From Ectopseudomonas toyotomiensis (GTDB lineage Bacteria; Pseudomonadota; Gammaproteobacteria; Pseudomonadales; Pseudomonadaceae): DNA of 64,000 nt. Below, piece after piece: positions 11,246 to 18,621 of the stretch. The notes beneath the pieces were generated by a model that did no database searches, was not told the DNA's origin, and saw only the letters and a program-made list of their open reading frames with translations. Position 1 is the first letter of the stretch. Each line of letters begins with the position of its first letter. A program made the translations under genes and the position numbers. The stretch covers positions 1 through 64,000 of the forward strand of contig NZ_FOXK01000012.1 in assembly GCF_900115695.1 (NCBI RefSeq), in the 5' to 3' direction.

Positions 11246-11290
11246 TTCAGGCACGGCTCGGTGCTGCGCCCGATGCGATCACTGAGCATC
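11246..11290 (-). pseudogene. Duplicated 45-bp remnant of the ndh 3' end
   Basis: Matches 11509-11553, the last codons of ndh (SDRIGRSTEP), in 43 of 45 positions and in the same orientation. The adjacent sequence does not continue the gene, so only the 3' tip is duplicated. It is a non-coding remnant. Confidence 0.7.
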
Positions 11291-11295
11291 GGCCC

Positions 11296-11476
11296 GTAGG
11301 GTGGGCTTTAGCCCACCAGCGTTGGTCGACGTGGGCTGAGGCCCACCCTACAAGACTAGAATCGCGCTGCGTGCTTGTCTCCCCTCTCCCGCTTGCGGGA
11401 GAGGGGCTGGGGGAGAGGGGCAATGTGTTGCAGAGTCGCTTGATGCCCCTCTCCCATTCATGGGAGAGGGGCATCA
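11296..11476. repeat. Two REP-type palindromic clusters
   Basis: 11296-11351 is GTAGGGTGGGC...GCCCACCCTAC with internal TTTAGCCCACC symmetry. From about 11380 to 11476, repeated CCCCTCTCCC/GGGAGAGGGG palindromes occur. These intergenic palindromes lie between the ndh remnant and ndh, fill the gap, and contain no gene. Confidence 0.75.
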
Positions 11477-11498
11477 GAAGGCCGCATGGCGGCCGCTA

Positions 11499-12800
11499 TC
11501 AATGCAGCTTCAGGCGCGGCTCGGTGCTGCGCCCGATGCGATCGCTGAGCATCAGCAGCAGGGTGCGTGGTACGCCATACAGGGCCATCTGATGCATGCG
11601 ATACAGCGACACGTAGAACACCCGTGCGAGCCAGCCTTCGAGCATGACGCTGCCGGTCAGGTTGCCCATCAGGTTACCGACCGCGGAGAAGCTCGACAGC
11701 GAAATCAGCGAGCCGTAATCGCGATAGCGGTATTCCGGCAGCGGCTGGGCGCTGATCTTCAAGCGTAGCGACTTGGCCAGCAGCGATGCCTGCTGATGCG
11801 CTGCCTGGGCGCGTGGCGGCACGTTGCGGCCCTCAGTGCCCGGCTGCGGACAGGCTGCGCAGTCGCCGAAGGCGAACACGTCGTCATCGAGCGTCGTTTG
11901 CAGGGTCGGACGAACCTGCAGCTGATTGATACGGTTGTTCTCCAGGCCGTCGAGATCCTTGAGAAAGCCGGGTGCGCGAATGCCGGCAGCCCAGACTTTC
12001 AGGCTGGCCGGGATGAAGTTGCCGTCGGCGGTTTTCAGGCCGTCGGCAGTCACTTCGCTGACGGCCGCACCGGTTAGTACGGTGACGCCGAGCTTCTCCA
12101 GGGTCTGATGCACCGGCCGCGCGATGCGCTCGGGCAGGGCTGGCAGTACACGCGGCCCGGCCTCGATCAGGGTGATACGCATGTCTTCGGGGCGAATGCG
12201 ATTGAGGCCATAGGCAGCCAGCTGCTTGGCGGCGTGGTGCAGCTCTGCTGCCAGCTCAACCCCGGTGGCGCCGGCGCCGACGATGGCGATATCGATCTTC
12301 GAGCCGTCTTCGCTCTCGTTGGCATGTGCACGCAGGTAGTGGCTGAGCATGCGGCGATGGAATCGCTCGGCCTGCGCGCGGGTGTCGAGGAAAATGCAGT
12401 GCTCGGCGGCACCAGGCGTGCCGAAGTCATTGGTGGTGCTGCCGACGGCAATGACCAGGCTGTCGTAGGTGATGCGGCGTTCAGGCATCAGTACCTGGCC
12501 ATCGTCATCCAGCGTCGGTGCCAGAGTGATGCTCTTGCTGGCACGGTCGAGGCCGGACATGCGCCCGAGCTGGAATTCGAAATGGTTCCACTTGGCCTGG
12601 GCCACGTAGTTCAGTTCGTCTTCCGAGGAGTTCAGCGAGCCGGCGGCCACTTCGTGCAGCAGGGGCTTCCAGATATGGGTGAGGTTGGTGTCGACCAGAA
12701 TGATTCGGGCCGCGCCACTCTTGCCCAGTTTTCTACCCAGACGGGTGGCCAGCTCCAAACCGCCGGCGCCGCCGCCGACAATCACGATGCGATGGGACAT
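11499..12800 (-). CDS. ndh: Type II NADH dehydrogenase (NDH-2)
   Basis: Single-subunit, non-proton-pumping, FAD-dependent NADH:quinone oxidoreductase at the inner face of the membrane. The 433 residues are normal. The FAD-binding motif IVIVGGGAGGLELATRLG is at 5-22, the NAD-binding IAIVGAGATGVELAAEL in the middle, and VFAFGDCA near 310. A C-terminal amphipathic helix (LEGWLARVFYVSLYRMHQMALYG) fits membrane attachment. The last 15 codons are duplicated about 260 bp downstream. Confidence 0.95.
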   Translation of the reverse strand: MSHRIVIVGGGAGGLELATRLGRKLGKSGAARIILVDTNLTHIWKPLLHEVAAGSLNSSEDELNYVAQAKWNHFEFQLGRMSGLDRASKSITLAPTLDDDGQVLMPERRITYDSLVIAVGSTTNDFGTPGAAEHCIFLDTRAQAERFHRRMLSHYLRAHANESEDGSKIDIAIVGAGATGVELAAELHHAAKQLAAYGLNRIRPEDMRITLIEAGPRVLPALPERIARPVHQTLEKLGVTVLTGAAVSEVTADGLKTADGNFIPASLKVWAAGIRAPGFLKDLDGLENNRINQLQVRPTLQTTLDDDVFAFGDCAACPQPGTEGRNVPPRAQAAHQQASLLAKSLRLKISAQPLPEYRYRDYGSLISLSSFSAVGNLMGNLTGSVMLEGWLARVFYVSLYRMHQMALYGVPRTLLLMLSDRIGRSTEPRLKLH

Positions 12801-12863
12801 GGATATTGCTCACAAGGCTTTGAAAAAGACGGTGTGAGTGCGAGAGGGCGAGCGCAAGGCAGC

Positions 12864-13037
12864 TCATAGCACCAGTCGACTCAGCAAGCGGCTCAGCAGG
12901 CCCAGGCCAATGGTCACGACCACGACCACCGCCAGCAGACGCCAAACGCGAAACGGCTGACGTTCAACCTGATGCTGCGGTGCGCTCAGGTATTGGTCGA
13001 CTTTCTGTTGGTCTTCGGGGCTCAGGCGACTGGTCAT
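12864..13037 (-). CDS. DUF3094 family small membrane protein
   Basis: 57 residues from the ATG at 13037 (MTSRLSPEDQQKVDQYL). A hydrophilic N-terminal half precedes one membrane helix (about 33-48, rich in Val and Leu) and an arginine-containing tail. The Pseudomonas DUF3094 family has no known function. It sits 63 bp upstream of ndh on the same strand, so cotranscription is plausible. Confidence 0.8.
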   Translation of the reverse strand: MTSRLSPEDQQKVDQYLSAPQHQVERQPFRVWRLLAVVVVVTIGLGLLSRLLSRLVL

Positions 13038-13061
13038 GGGTGGGCCTCTGCTTGAATGCAG

Positions 13062-13610
13062 CTATTCTAGGCGTGCCCGCCAGCCTTGGCGAGCGTCGTT
13101 GTCCTGCGGGTCAGATATCGTTTCGAGGGGTTCCACGCTTACCGTGTCCTCCAGGCGGATGATGCCGCCCTCGATCACGCGAGCGGTAATGCCGCCATGG
13201 CCACGCATGGCCTGGAAGGTGCCACGACCGAGGCGTTCCTCCAGGCGGGCGCAGGGTTGACACCAGCCGGTGGTTTCCAGCAGCGCTTGGCCAATGCGAA
13301 AGCGCCGGCCCTTGAGGCTGAACAGATTGATGCCGGCGACCGCGATATTGCGGCGCAGCTCGCTGGGCGGCATGGGCGCATCTCGGCCGAGCAAGGCGGC
13401 AACGACAGCCAGGTGTTCCCACTGGATCAGCGTGACCTGCCGCGCATTGCGTGGCCCGGGGCGGCTGTGATCGCCGGTCAGGCCGGCTTCACGCCGCGCT
13501 TCCACGGCCTCGACTTCGAGCATCGCCTCGCGCGCCCTGGGGCGCACGCCTATCCAGCGCACCTGGCCGACTTGTGGCACGTCGGCGAGCAATTCCTGCA
13601 AGGGGCTCAC
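13062..13610 (-). CDS. MOSC domain-containing protein
   Basis: 182 residues, a single MOSC (molybdenum cofactor sulfurase C-terminal) domain of the YiiM-like type. These domains bind or transfer sulfur/molybdenum cofactor. The conserved cysteine is in WCQPCARLEERLGRG, preceded by ELRRNIAVAGINL. The TLIQWEHL segment is also typical. Its first codons overlap the end of the DUF1780 gene by 4 bp, implying translational coupling. The substrate is unknown. Confidence 0.88.
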   Translation of the reverse strand: MSPLQELLADVPQVGQVRWIGVRPRAREAMLEVEAVEARREAGLTGDHSRPGPRNARQVTLIQWEHLAVVAALLGRDAPMPPSELRRNIAVAGINLFSLKGRRFRIGQALLETTGWCQPCARLEERLGRGTFQAMRGHGGITARVIEGGIIRLEDTVSVEPLETISDPQDNDARQGWRARLE

Positions 13611-14236
13611 AGGCCGATACCGATGTCGAACAGCAGGCTACGGCCGAGGTTCTGCCGCAGAAAATCCGGCGCGTCCGGGTGAGCGAACAGTACTCGGGCG
13701 AAGCGCGGGCCAACCAGCGACAGCGAGCGCCAGCCTTGGCGCAGGTATTCGGTAGGGGGCGGGAAGTGGCTGTTGCAGTCGAGCACGGCGCGCTTGAGGC
13801 TGACGAAGGCGACCAGGTCGAGTTCGCTGAGGTCGATGCCACGCTCGCGGTAGTTATGCGCCTTCTTGCGCAGGGTCGGCGCCAGCCTCGTCTGCATCTC
13901 GCTGGCTGGAATACGTTTGGGGCGCGCTTCGCGGCGTACCAGCTGGCTCAGGGAAAAGGCGCTGCGTCGCCGCTCCAGTTCGGCGCGCCACTCGTCATTG
14001 AGTCGCCGGCCTTCATCGAGTACGAAAAACACTTCGAAGTTGGCATCGCGAAACAGTACGTCCGGCGGCTCCTGGCCGCTGGGCGTGAAGTCATCGCTAT
14101 GGTGACGCACGTTCAGCGCTTGCAGCAGGCGTTGACAGACCCAACGCTCACGCTCCCATTTTTTGGCGTTGGAGAGGAAGGCATTGGCTTGTTCGGCCTG
14201 GTGCGTAAGTAAGCGCAGATAGTCGGAATCGTCCAT
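13607..14236 (-). CDS. DUF1780 family protein, putative endonuclease-like fold
   Basis: 209 residues. It matches my recollection of Pseudomonas DUF1780 proteins, listed by Pfam as putative endonucleases without proven activity. The core PPDVLFRDANFEVFFVLDEGRRLNDEW contains D, E and K/R residues in a restriction-nuclease-like arrangement, but that reading is inference. It is the first gene of a leftward DUF1780-MOSC pair and is divergent from the CbiM-like gene. Confidence 0.8.
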   Translation of the reverse strand: MDDSDYLRLLTHQAEQANAFLSNAKKWERERWVCQRLLQALNVRHHSDDFTPSGQEPPDVLFRDANFEVFFVLDEGRRLNDEWRAELERRRSAFSLSQLVRREARPKRIPASEMQTRLAPTLRKKAHNYRERGIDLSELDLVAFVSLKRAVLDCNSHFPPPTEYLRQGWRSLSLVGPRFARVLFAHPDAPDFLRQNLGRSLLFDIGIGL

Positions 14237-14446
14237 GTCTGAAGCTTAGCCGCAGCGCTCACCCGCATGCCAGTGCCTGCAACTCCAGCCGTTCCAGTGA
14301 GCGTGGAAATCCAGCTGGGCTTTTTGGGCTGTTGTCGATCAATGGCAGGGTAGTCGCCATTGCAGTTGCTCTGCCGGCAAAATCAAATCCGAGTGCCGGT
14401 GTAGACTGCTTGGCATGGCGATGAATGAGGGAGAGGGTGTGCGCGC

Positions 14447-15136
14447 ATGATCGCTTCCAACTTGCTGGCGTTCTCCACCTTGCTGGGCGGCTGGCTGGTC
14501 TACGGGCTGGCGCTGCTCTGGGCGATAACACGAACGCCCTGGGTCGAACTGTTCAGTGACCTGCGCCGCCAGCATCTGCTGTTCGGCACCATGCTCGCGC
14601 TGTTTCTACTCTGGCTGGTGCGCCGCGATTTCGACTCTGGGCTTTCCTATCACTTCATCGGTATGACCGCCGTAACCCTGTTGCTTGATTGGCCACTTGC
14701 CGTCCTGGCTGGCCTGGCGGCGCAGCTTGGTCTGCTGGCTATCGGTCGCATGGACCTGGCCTCGCTCGGCATCAACGGCGTACTGCTGGTGCTGATTCCG
14801 GTGCTGGTCACCGAGCTGTGCGCAATCCGTGTCGAGCGCGCGCAGCCACGTAACCTGTTCGTCTACATCTTCTTCTGCGGTTTCTTTCCAGCGGCGTTGG
14901 CGACGTTGATGACGCTGCTCGGCGGCCTTGCCTTGTTGTGGATGGACGGGCTGTTCCCCATGCCGCCCTGGCTGGACGACTTTGCCGGCTATCTGTGGCT
15001 GGTGGCGTTCCCTGAGGCCTTTATCAACGGCACCATCGTCACCGCGTTGGTGGTGTTCTACCCGGACTGGCTGGAAACCTTCAACCGCAGCCGCTATCTG
15101 CAGGCGCCCTGGAAGGAGGGTGATCGCGGCGAGTGA
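14447..15136 (+). CDS. CbiM-like ECF transporter permease homologue
   Basis: 229-residue membrane protein with six or seven hydrophobic helices, related to the CbiM/NikM substrate-binding subunit of cobalt/nickel ECF transporters. A typical CbiM begins with MHI, whose Met amine and His bind the metal. This protein starts MIASNLLAF, so that site is absent at this start. No CbiQ or CbiO gene is nearby. Substrate and partners are therefore unknown. Confidence 0.75.
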   Translation: MIASNLLAFSTLLGGWLVYGLALLWAITRTPWVELFSDLRRQHLLFGTMLALFLLWLVRRDFDSGLSYHFIGMTAVTLLLDWPLAVLAGLAAQLGLLAIGRMDLASLGINGVLLVLIPVLVTELCAIRVERAQPRNLFVYIFFCGFFPAALATLMTLLGGLALLWMDGLFPMPPWLDDFAGYLWLVAFPEAFINGTIVTALVVFYPDWLETFNRSRYLQAPWKEGDRGE

Positions 15137-15174
15137 ATGGCTTTGTATTGGCCGATTGAATGGCGCGGCCGAGA

Positions 15175-15215
15175 TTGATCTTCGTCAATGATCAGAGCGG
15201 GCCTGCCGCTATGCT
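15175..15215 (+). promoter_or_regulatory. Anr/FNR-type promoter
   Basis: TTGAT-CTTC-GTCAA (15175-15188) matches the Anr/FNR consensus TTGAT-N4-ATCAA at 9 of 10 positions. A TATGCT -10 element lies at 15210-15215. The box centre falls about 41 bp before the expected start point, the class II activator spacing. Confidence 0.65.
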
Positions 15216-15243
15216 GTGAAAAACGCCTGCGAGGGGCTTGAAC

Positions 15244-15459
15244 ATGAGTATTCACAGTTGGGCCAGAAGCGCCCTGCACGATGATTTGCGCGACGGCGAG
15301 GCCCAGGGTTTCGAGCGTCTGATGGTGTTGCGTGCGCTGCTGGCGGAAATCGTGCAGCAGAACAAGGCGCTGCGTGATACTCAGGAACTGGCCAGCGAAC
15401 TGCAGTTTCTCGCCGACAACCTCGACGATGATCGCGATTACGCTTTCATGCGTCCCTGA
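15244..15459 (+). CDS. Small conserved hypothetical protein, probably Anr-regulated
   Basis: 71 acidic residues starting MSIHSWARSALHDDLRDGEAQG, predicted mostly helical and soluble, with no cysteines or membrane segments. The ATG at 15244 follows a GAGGGG ribosome-binding site; an in-frame TTG six bases earlier is less likely. P. aeruginosa has a similar small gene between yacG and the CbiM-like gene, as I recall. The function is unknown. The upstream Anr-type promoter suggests expression at low oxygen. Confidence 0.75.
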   Translation: MSIHSWARSALHDDLRDGEAQGFERLMVLRALLAEIVQQNKALRDTQELASELQFLADNLDDDRDYAFMRP

Positions 15460-15464
15460 GTGCC

Positions 15465-15549
15465 GTAGGGTGCGCCGTGCGCACCGCCTGCGCGGATGAT
15501 GCTGATGGTGTTCCGTAGGCGCTACCGTAGGAGCGGCTTCAGCCGCGAT
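15465..15549. repeat. REP half-elements
   Basis: A GTAGGGTGCGCCGTGCGCACC palindrome (from 15465) and GTAGGAGCGGCTTCAGCCGCGA (15527-15548). Both REP families recur elsewhere in the window. They lie between the converging small gene and yacG. Confidence 0.7.
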
Positions 15550-15555
15550 TGCTCG

Positions 15556-15750
15556 TTAATGCGGCCTTGTCGGCAGGTCGCCGCTGAACATCTCGTCTTC
15601 CAGGTCATTGCCGGGAATCGCATGCTCTTCGGCGGCCCAGGCGCCCAGATCGATCAGCTTGCAGCGCTCGCAGCAGAAGGGGCGGTAGGTGTTTTCGGCT
15701 TTCCACTCGACGGGCGCGCTACAGGTTGGGCATTGAACGGTAATAGTCAT
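15556..15750 (-). CDS. yacG: DNA gyrase inhibitor YacG (zinc-binding)
   Basis: 64 residues, the normal size for this zinc protein, which in E. coli binds GyrB and inhibits gyrase. The four zinc ligands are C7, C10, C26 and C30 (CPTC...CCERC). A flexible acidic C-terminus follows. It overlaps the end of coaE by 4 bp, the conserved coaE-yacG pairing seen downstream of pilD in pseudomonads. Confidence 0.93.
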   Translation of the reverse strand: MTITVQCPTCSAPVEWKAENTYRPFCCERCKLIDLGAWAAEEHAIPGNDLEDEMFSGDLPTRPH

Positions 15751-16355
15751 GGCTGGCCTCCACGCAGGGTCAGATAGAAGTTGTGCAGGCGCTCGACCTC
15801 CGCGTCCAGCCAGGCCATATCACGATCATTGATTAGCACGTCGTGAGCATGGCGCAGGCGCTCTTCGCGGCTGGCCTGGGCCTGCATGATGGCGCGAACC
15901 TGTTCTTCCGAACTCTGGTCGCGCGCGATGGTGCGTTGCACCTGTAGCTCGGCAGGCGTGTCGACGACCAATATGCGTTGGGTCATCTGCCGCTGGCCGG
16001 ACTCGACCAGTAGTGGCGACACCAGAATGGCATAGGGCGATTCTGCGCGCGCCAGCACCTGAACGATCTCCTGACCGATCAGCGGATGCAGCAGGCTTTC
16101 CAGCCAGCGACGTTGCTCGGGGGCGGCAAATATCAGTTTGCGCAGTGCGGCGCGGTCCAGCTCGCCATTGGCTTGCAATACGCCCGCGCCGAAATGCTCG
16201 ACGATCCTGGCCAGCGCCGGGCGCCCCGGCTCCACCACCCAGCGCGCCGCATGATCGGCGTCCACCACGTGCACGCCGCGTTCGATAAAGCCTTGCGCCA
16301 CCGCGCTCTTGCCGCTGCCAATGCCGCCAGTCAGGCCGAGTATCCAGGGTTTCAT
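15747..16355 (-). CDS. coaE: Dephospho-CoA kinase
   Basis: Final step of coenzyme A synthesis: phosphorylation of the 3'-hydroxyl of dephospho-CoA. 202 residues with the P-loop GLTGGIGSGKSAVA (8-21), the VVDADHAAR substrate motif and the lid/CoA region. It is cytosolic. It forms the coaE-yacG unit downstream of pilD. Confidence 0.96.
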   Translation of the reverse strand: MKPWILGLTGGIGSGKSAVAQGFIERGVHVVDADHAARWVVEPGRPALARIVEHFGAGVLQANGELDRAALRKLIFAAPEQRRWLESLLHPLIGQEIVQVLARAESPYAILVSPLLVESGQRQMTQRILVVDTPAELQVQRTIARDQSSEEQVRAIMQAQASREERLRHAHDVLINDRDMAWLDAEVERLHNFYLTLRGGQP

Positions 16356-16438
16356 AACGCCAATGCGGTCTCGTTACTGCTCAAGGCCGCGATTGTAGGG
16401 GGGATTGCGTGATGATGCTAACCGCGTGTGCCGCGATC

Positions 16439-16514
16439 CGTCATCCCCGCGAAGGCGGGGGCCCAGCTTGTGGAGTCAGGATAGCTCTGGGCTCCCGCCT
16501 TCGCGGGAGTGACG
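16439..16514. repeat. Palindromic intergenic repeat between coaE and pilD
   Basis: GTCATCCCCGCGAAGGCGGGG at the left is mirrored by CCCGCCTTCGCGGGAGTGAC at the right, giving nested hairpins of about 75 bp. No coding potential. Confidence 0.75.
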
Positions 16515-16531
16515 AGTATTTCTGGGTTAGC

Positions 16532-17401
16532 TCAAAACCCAGCGAACTTCAGATAACTGCCGGTAATCACATCGCCCCAGAGCAAGGCGATCCACCCGGC
16601 AATCGCCAGATAAGGGCCGAAGGGAATCGGCGTGCCGGAATCACTGCCACGCATACGCAGCATAATGACCCCCAGCACCGCCCCAACCAGCGACGACAGC
16701 AGAATGGTCAGCGGCAGAATCTGCCAGCCACCCCAGGCGCCGAGCATGGCCAGCAGCTTGAAGTCACCATAACCCATGCCTTCCTTGCCGGTGATCAGCT
16801 TGAACAGCCAGTACACCGACCACAAGCTCAGGTAGCCGGCAATCGCCCCCCACAGAGCATCTTCCAGGCTGGTGAACAGCCCGAAGTAATTGACGATCAA
16901 GCCCAGCCACAGCAACGGCAGCACCAGCACGTCGGGCAGAATCTGGTGATCAGCATCGATCAGACTCATCACCAGCAGCCCCCAGGCCAGCACCAGCATT
17001 GCCCCGGCCTGCCAGGTGAAACCGAAATGCCAGGCGACGTAAGCGGAAAGCAGCCCGCAGGCCAGTTCAACGATGGGGTAACGCTTGCTGATCGGGGTCT
17101 TGCAGTTCGAGCACTTGCCGCGCAGGAACAGATAGCTGATGACCGGGATGTTCTCCCAGGGGCGAATCTCATGGCCGCATTGCGGGCAGGAGGAGTTGGG
17201 CAGGATCAGGTTGAAGGTCTGAGTGGATGGTGCCGGCGGTAGCTCCAATACCTCGCGCGCCTGGCTCTGCCAATCGCGCTGTAGCATCACGGGTAGGCGA
17301 TAGATCACTACATTGAGGAAGCTGCCGATCAGCAGACCCAGTAGCAGAGCACACAAAACAAAGGCCAGCACATGGCTGGCCAGGAAGTCGATTACGAGCA
17401 T
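16532..17401 (-). CDS. pilD: Type IV prepilin peptidase/N-methyltransferase
   Basis: Inner-membrane enzyme that cleaves type IV prepilins (and type II secretion pseudopilins) and methylates the new N-terminal Phe. 289 residues with multiple membrane segments. The catalytic aspartates are D149 (LIDAD) and D213 (GYGDF), and the zinc cysteines C72, C75, C97 and C100 fall at the same numbers as in P. aeruginosa PilD. It directly abuts pilC and is the last gene of pilBCD. Expected substrates in the window are the two pilins. Confidence 0.97.
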   Translation of the reverse strand: MLVIDFLASHVLAFVLCALLLGLLIGSFLNVVIYRLPVMLQRDWQSQAREVLELPPAPSTQTFNLILPNSSCPQCGHEIRPWENIPVISYLFLRGKCSNCKTPISKRYPIVELACGLLSAYVAWHFGFTWQAGAMLVLAWGLLVMSLIDADHQILPDVLVLPLLWLGLIVNYFGLFTSLEDALWGAIAGYLSLWSVYWLFKLITGKEGMGYGDFKLLAMLGAWGGWQILPLTILLSSLVGAVLGVIMLRMRGSDSGTPIPFGPYLAIAGWIALLWGDVITGSYLKFAGF

Positions 17402-18619
17402 TTAGACGACAGCACCCAGCTGGAAGATTGGCAGGTACATCGCAATGATCAGGCCGCCGACCAGAACGCCGAGAACAGACATGATCAGAGGCTCCATCAG
17501 GCTGGTAAGACCGTCGACCATATTGTCCACTTCGTCTTCATAAAATGTAGCGACCTTACCGAGCATTTCATCCAGCGCTCCTGATTCTTCTCCGATAGCA
17601 GTCATCTGCACCGCCATAGCCGGAAAGGTGCCTGTGGTGCGCATGGAAAAGTTCAATTGCATGCCGGTCGAGACGTCCGCTTTGATCTTGTTTGTCGCTG
17701 TCTTGAATACCACATTGCCTGTGGCTCCCGCCACCGAGTCCAGTGCATCGACTAGTGGCACACCTGCGGCAAAGGTAGTTGAAAGGGTTCGTGCAAAACG
17801 CGCAACTGCTGACTTGTAGAGGATATCGCCCACTATGGGGAGCTTGAGTACGCCGCGGTCAACCGAGTCGCGCAGTTTTTGTGAGCGTTTCATAGCTTCT
17901 TTAAAAGCAAAGGCGATAGCAAAGATTACTATCAGGAAAATGAACCACCATTCTTGGAGCACTTCGGAAATATTGATCACCATTTGAGTAAACGCTGGTA
18001 GCTCTGCACCAAAGCCTGCAAACACGTCTTGGAATTGTGGGACAACTTTGATCAAAAGAATCGCCGAAACGATGACTGCCACCACGATGACGGCAATTGG
18101 ATAGTTCATCGCCTTCTTGATTTTGGCTTTCAGTGCCTCGGTTTTTTCTTTGTAGGTGGCGATACGATCCAGCAGGTTTTCCAGGGCACCGGCCTGCTCA
18201 CCGGACTCCACCAAGTTGCAATACAGTTCATCGAAGTATTCAGGCTTCTTGCGCAGTGAGGTGGCGAAACTATTACCGGCAGCTACCTCCTGCTTCACGT
18301 CGTCGATCAGCTTGCGCATATTGGGGTTATCGAAGCCCTCGCCGATGATGTCGAAGGACTGCAGCAACGGTACCCCGGCCTTCATCATGGTGGCCATCTG
18401 CCGGGTAAACAGGGCGATGTCCATGGGTTTGATCTTCTTGCCCGTGCCAAAGGACAGCGAAGACTGCTTGCGCACCTTGGTCGGGTTGATGCCCTGCTTG
18501 CGCAGTTGTGCCTTGATCAAGGCGGGGTTTTGCCCATTGATCACGCCGGAGACGACCGCGCCGCGTCTGTCTTTGCCTTCCCATTTGAATGCGCTGGTTT
18601 TTAGAGCTTTTTCGGCCAT
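17402..18619 (-). CDS. pilC: Type IV pilus inner-membrane platform protein
   Basis: 405-residue polytopic protein coordinating pilus assembly and retraction motors. It contains the duplicated GspF-type domain (about 70-195 and 275-395) and three membrane segments, including AVIVVAVIVSAILLIKVVP. The motif FTRQMATMMKAGVPLLQSFD is characteristic. It sits 2 bp after pilB and abuts pilD, forming one operon. Confidence 0.97.
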   Translation of the reverse strand: MAEKALKTSAFKWEGKDRRGAVVSGVINGQNPALIKAQLRKQGINPTKVRKQSSLSFGTGKKIKPMDIALFTRQMATMMKAGVPLLQSFDIIGEGFDNPNMRKLIDDVKQEVAAGNSFATSLRKKPEYFDELYCNLVESGEQAGALENLLDRIATYKEKTEALKAKIKKAMNYPIAVIVVAVIVSAILLIKVVPQFQDVFAGFGAELPAFTQMVINISEVLQEWWFIFLIVIFAIAFAFKEAMKRSQKLRDSVDRGVLKLPIVGDILYKSAVARFARTLSTTFAAGVPLVDALDSVAGATGNVVFKTATNKIKADVSTGMQLNFSMRTTGTFPAMAVQMTAIGEESGALDEMLGKVATFYEDEVDNMVDGLTSLMEPLIMSVLGVLVGGLIIAMYLPIFQLGAVV

Positions 18620-18621
18620 GG

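Noticed and set aside
11380..11476. CRISPR-like repeat cluster
   Set aside because: The repeats are palindromes of REP type without regular spacers; no cas genes are in the window.
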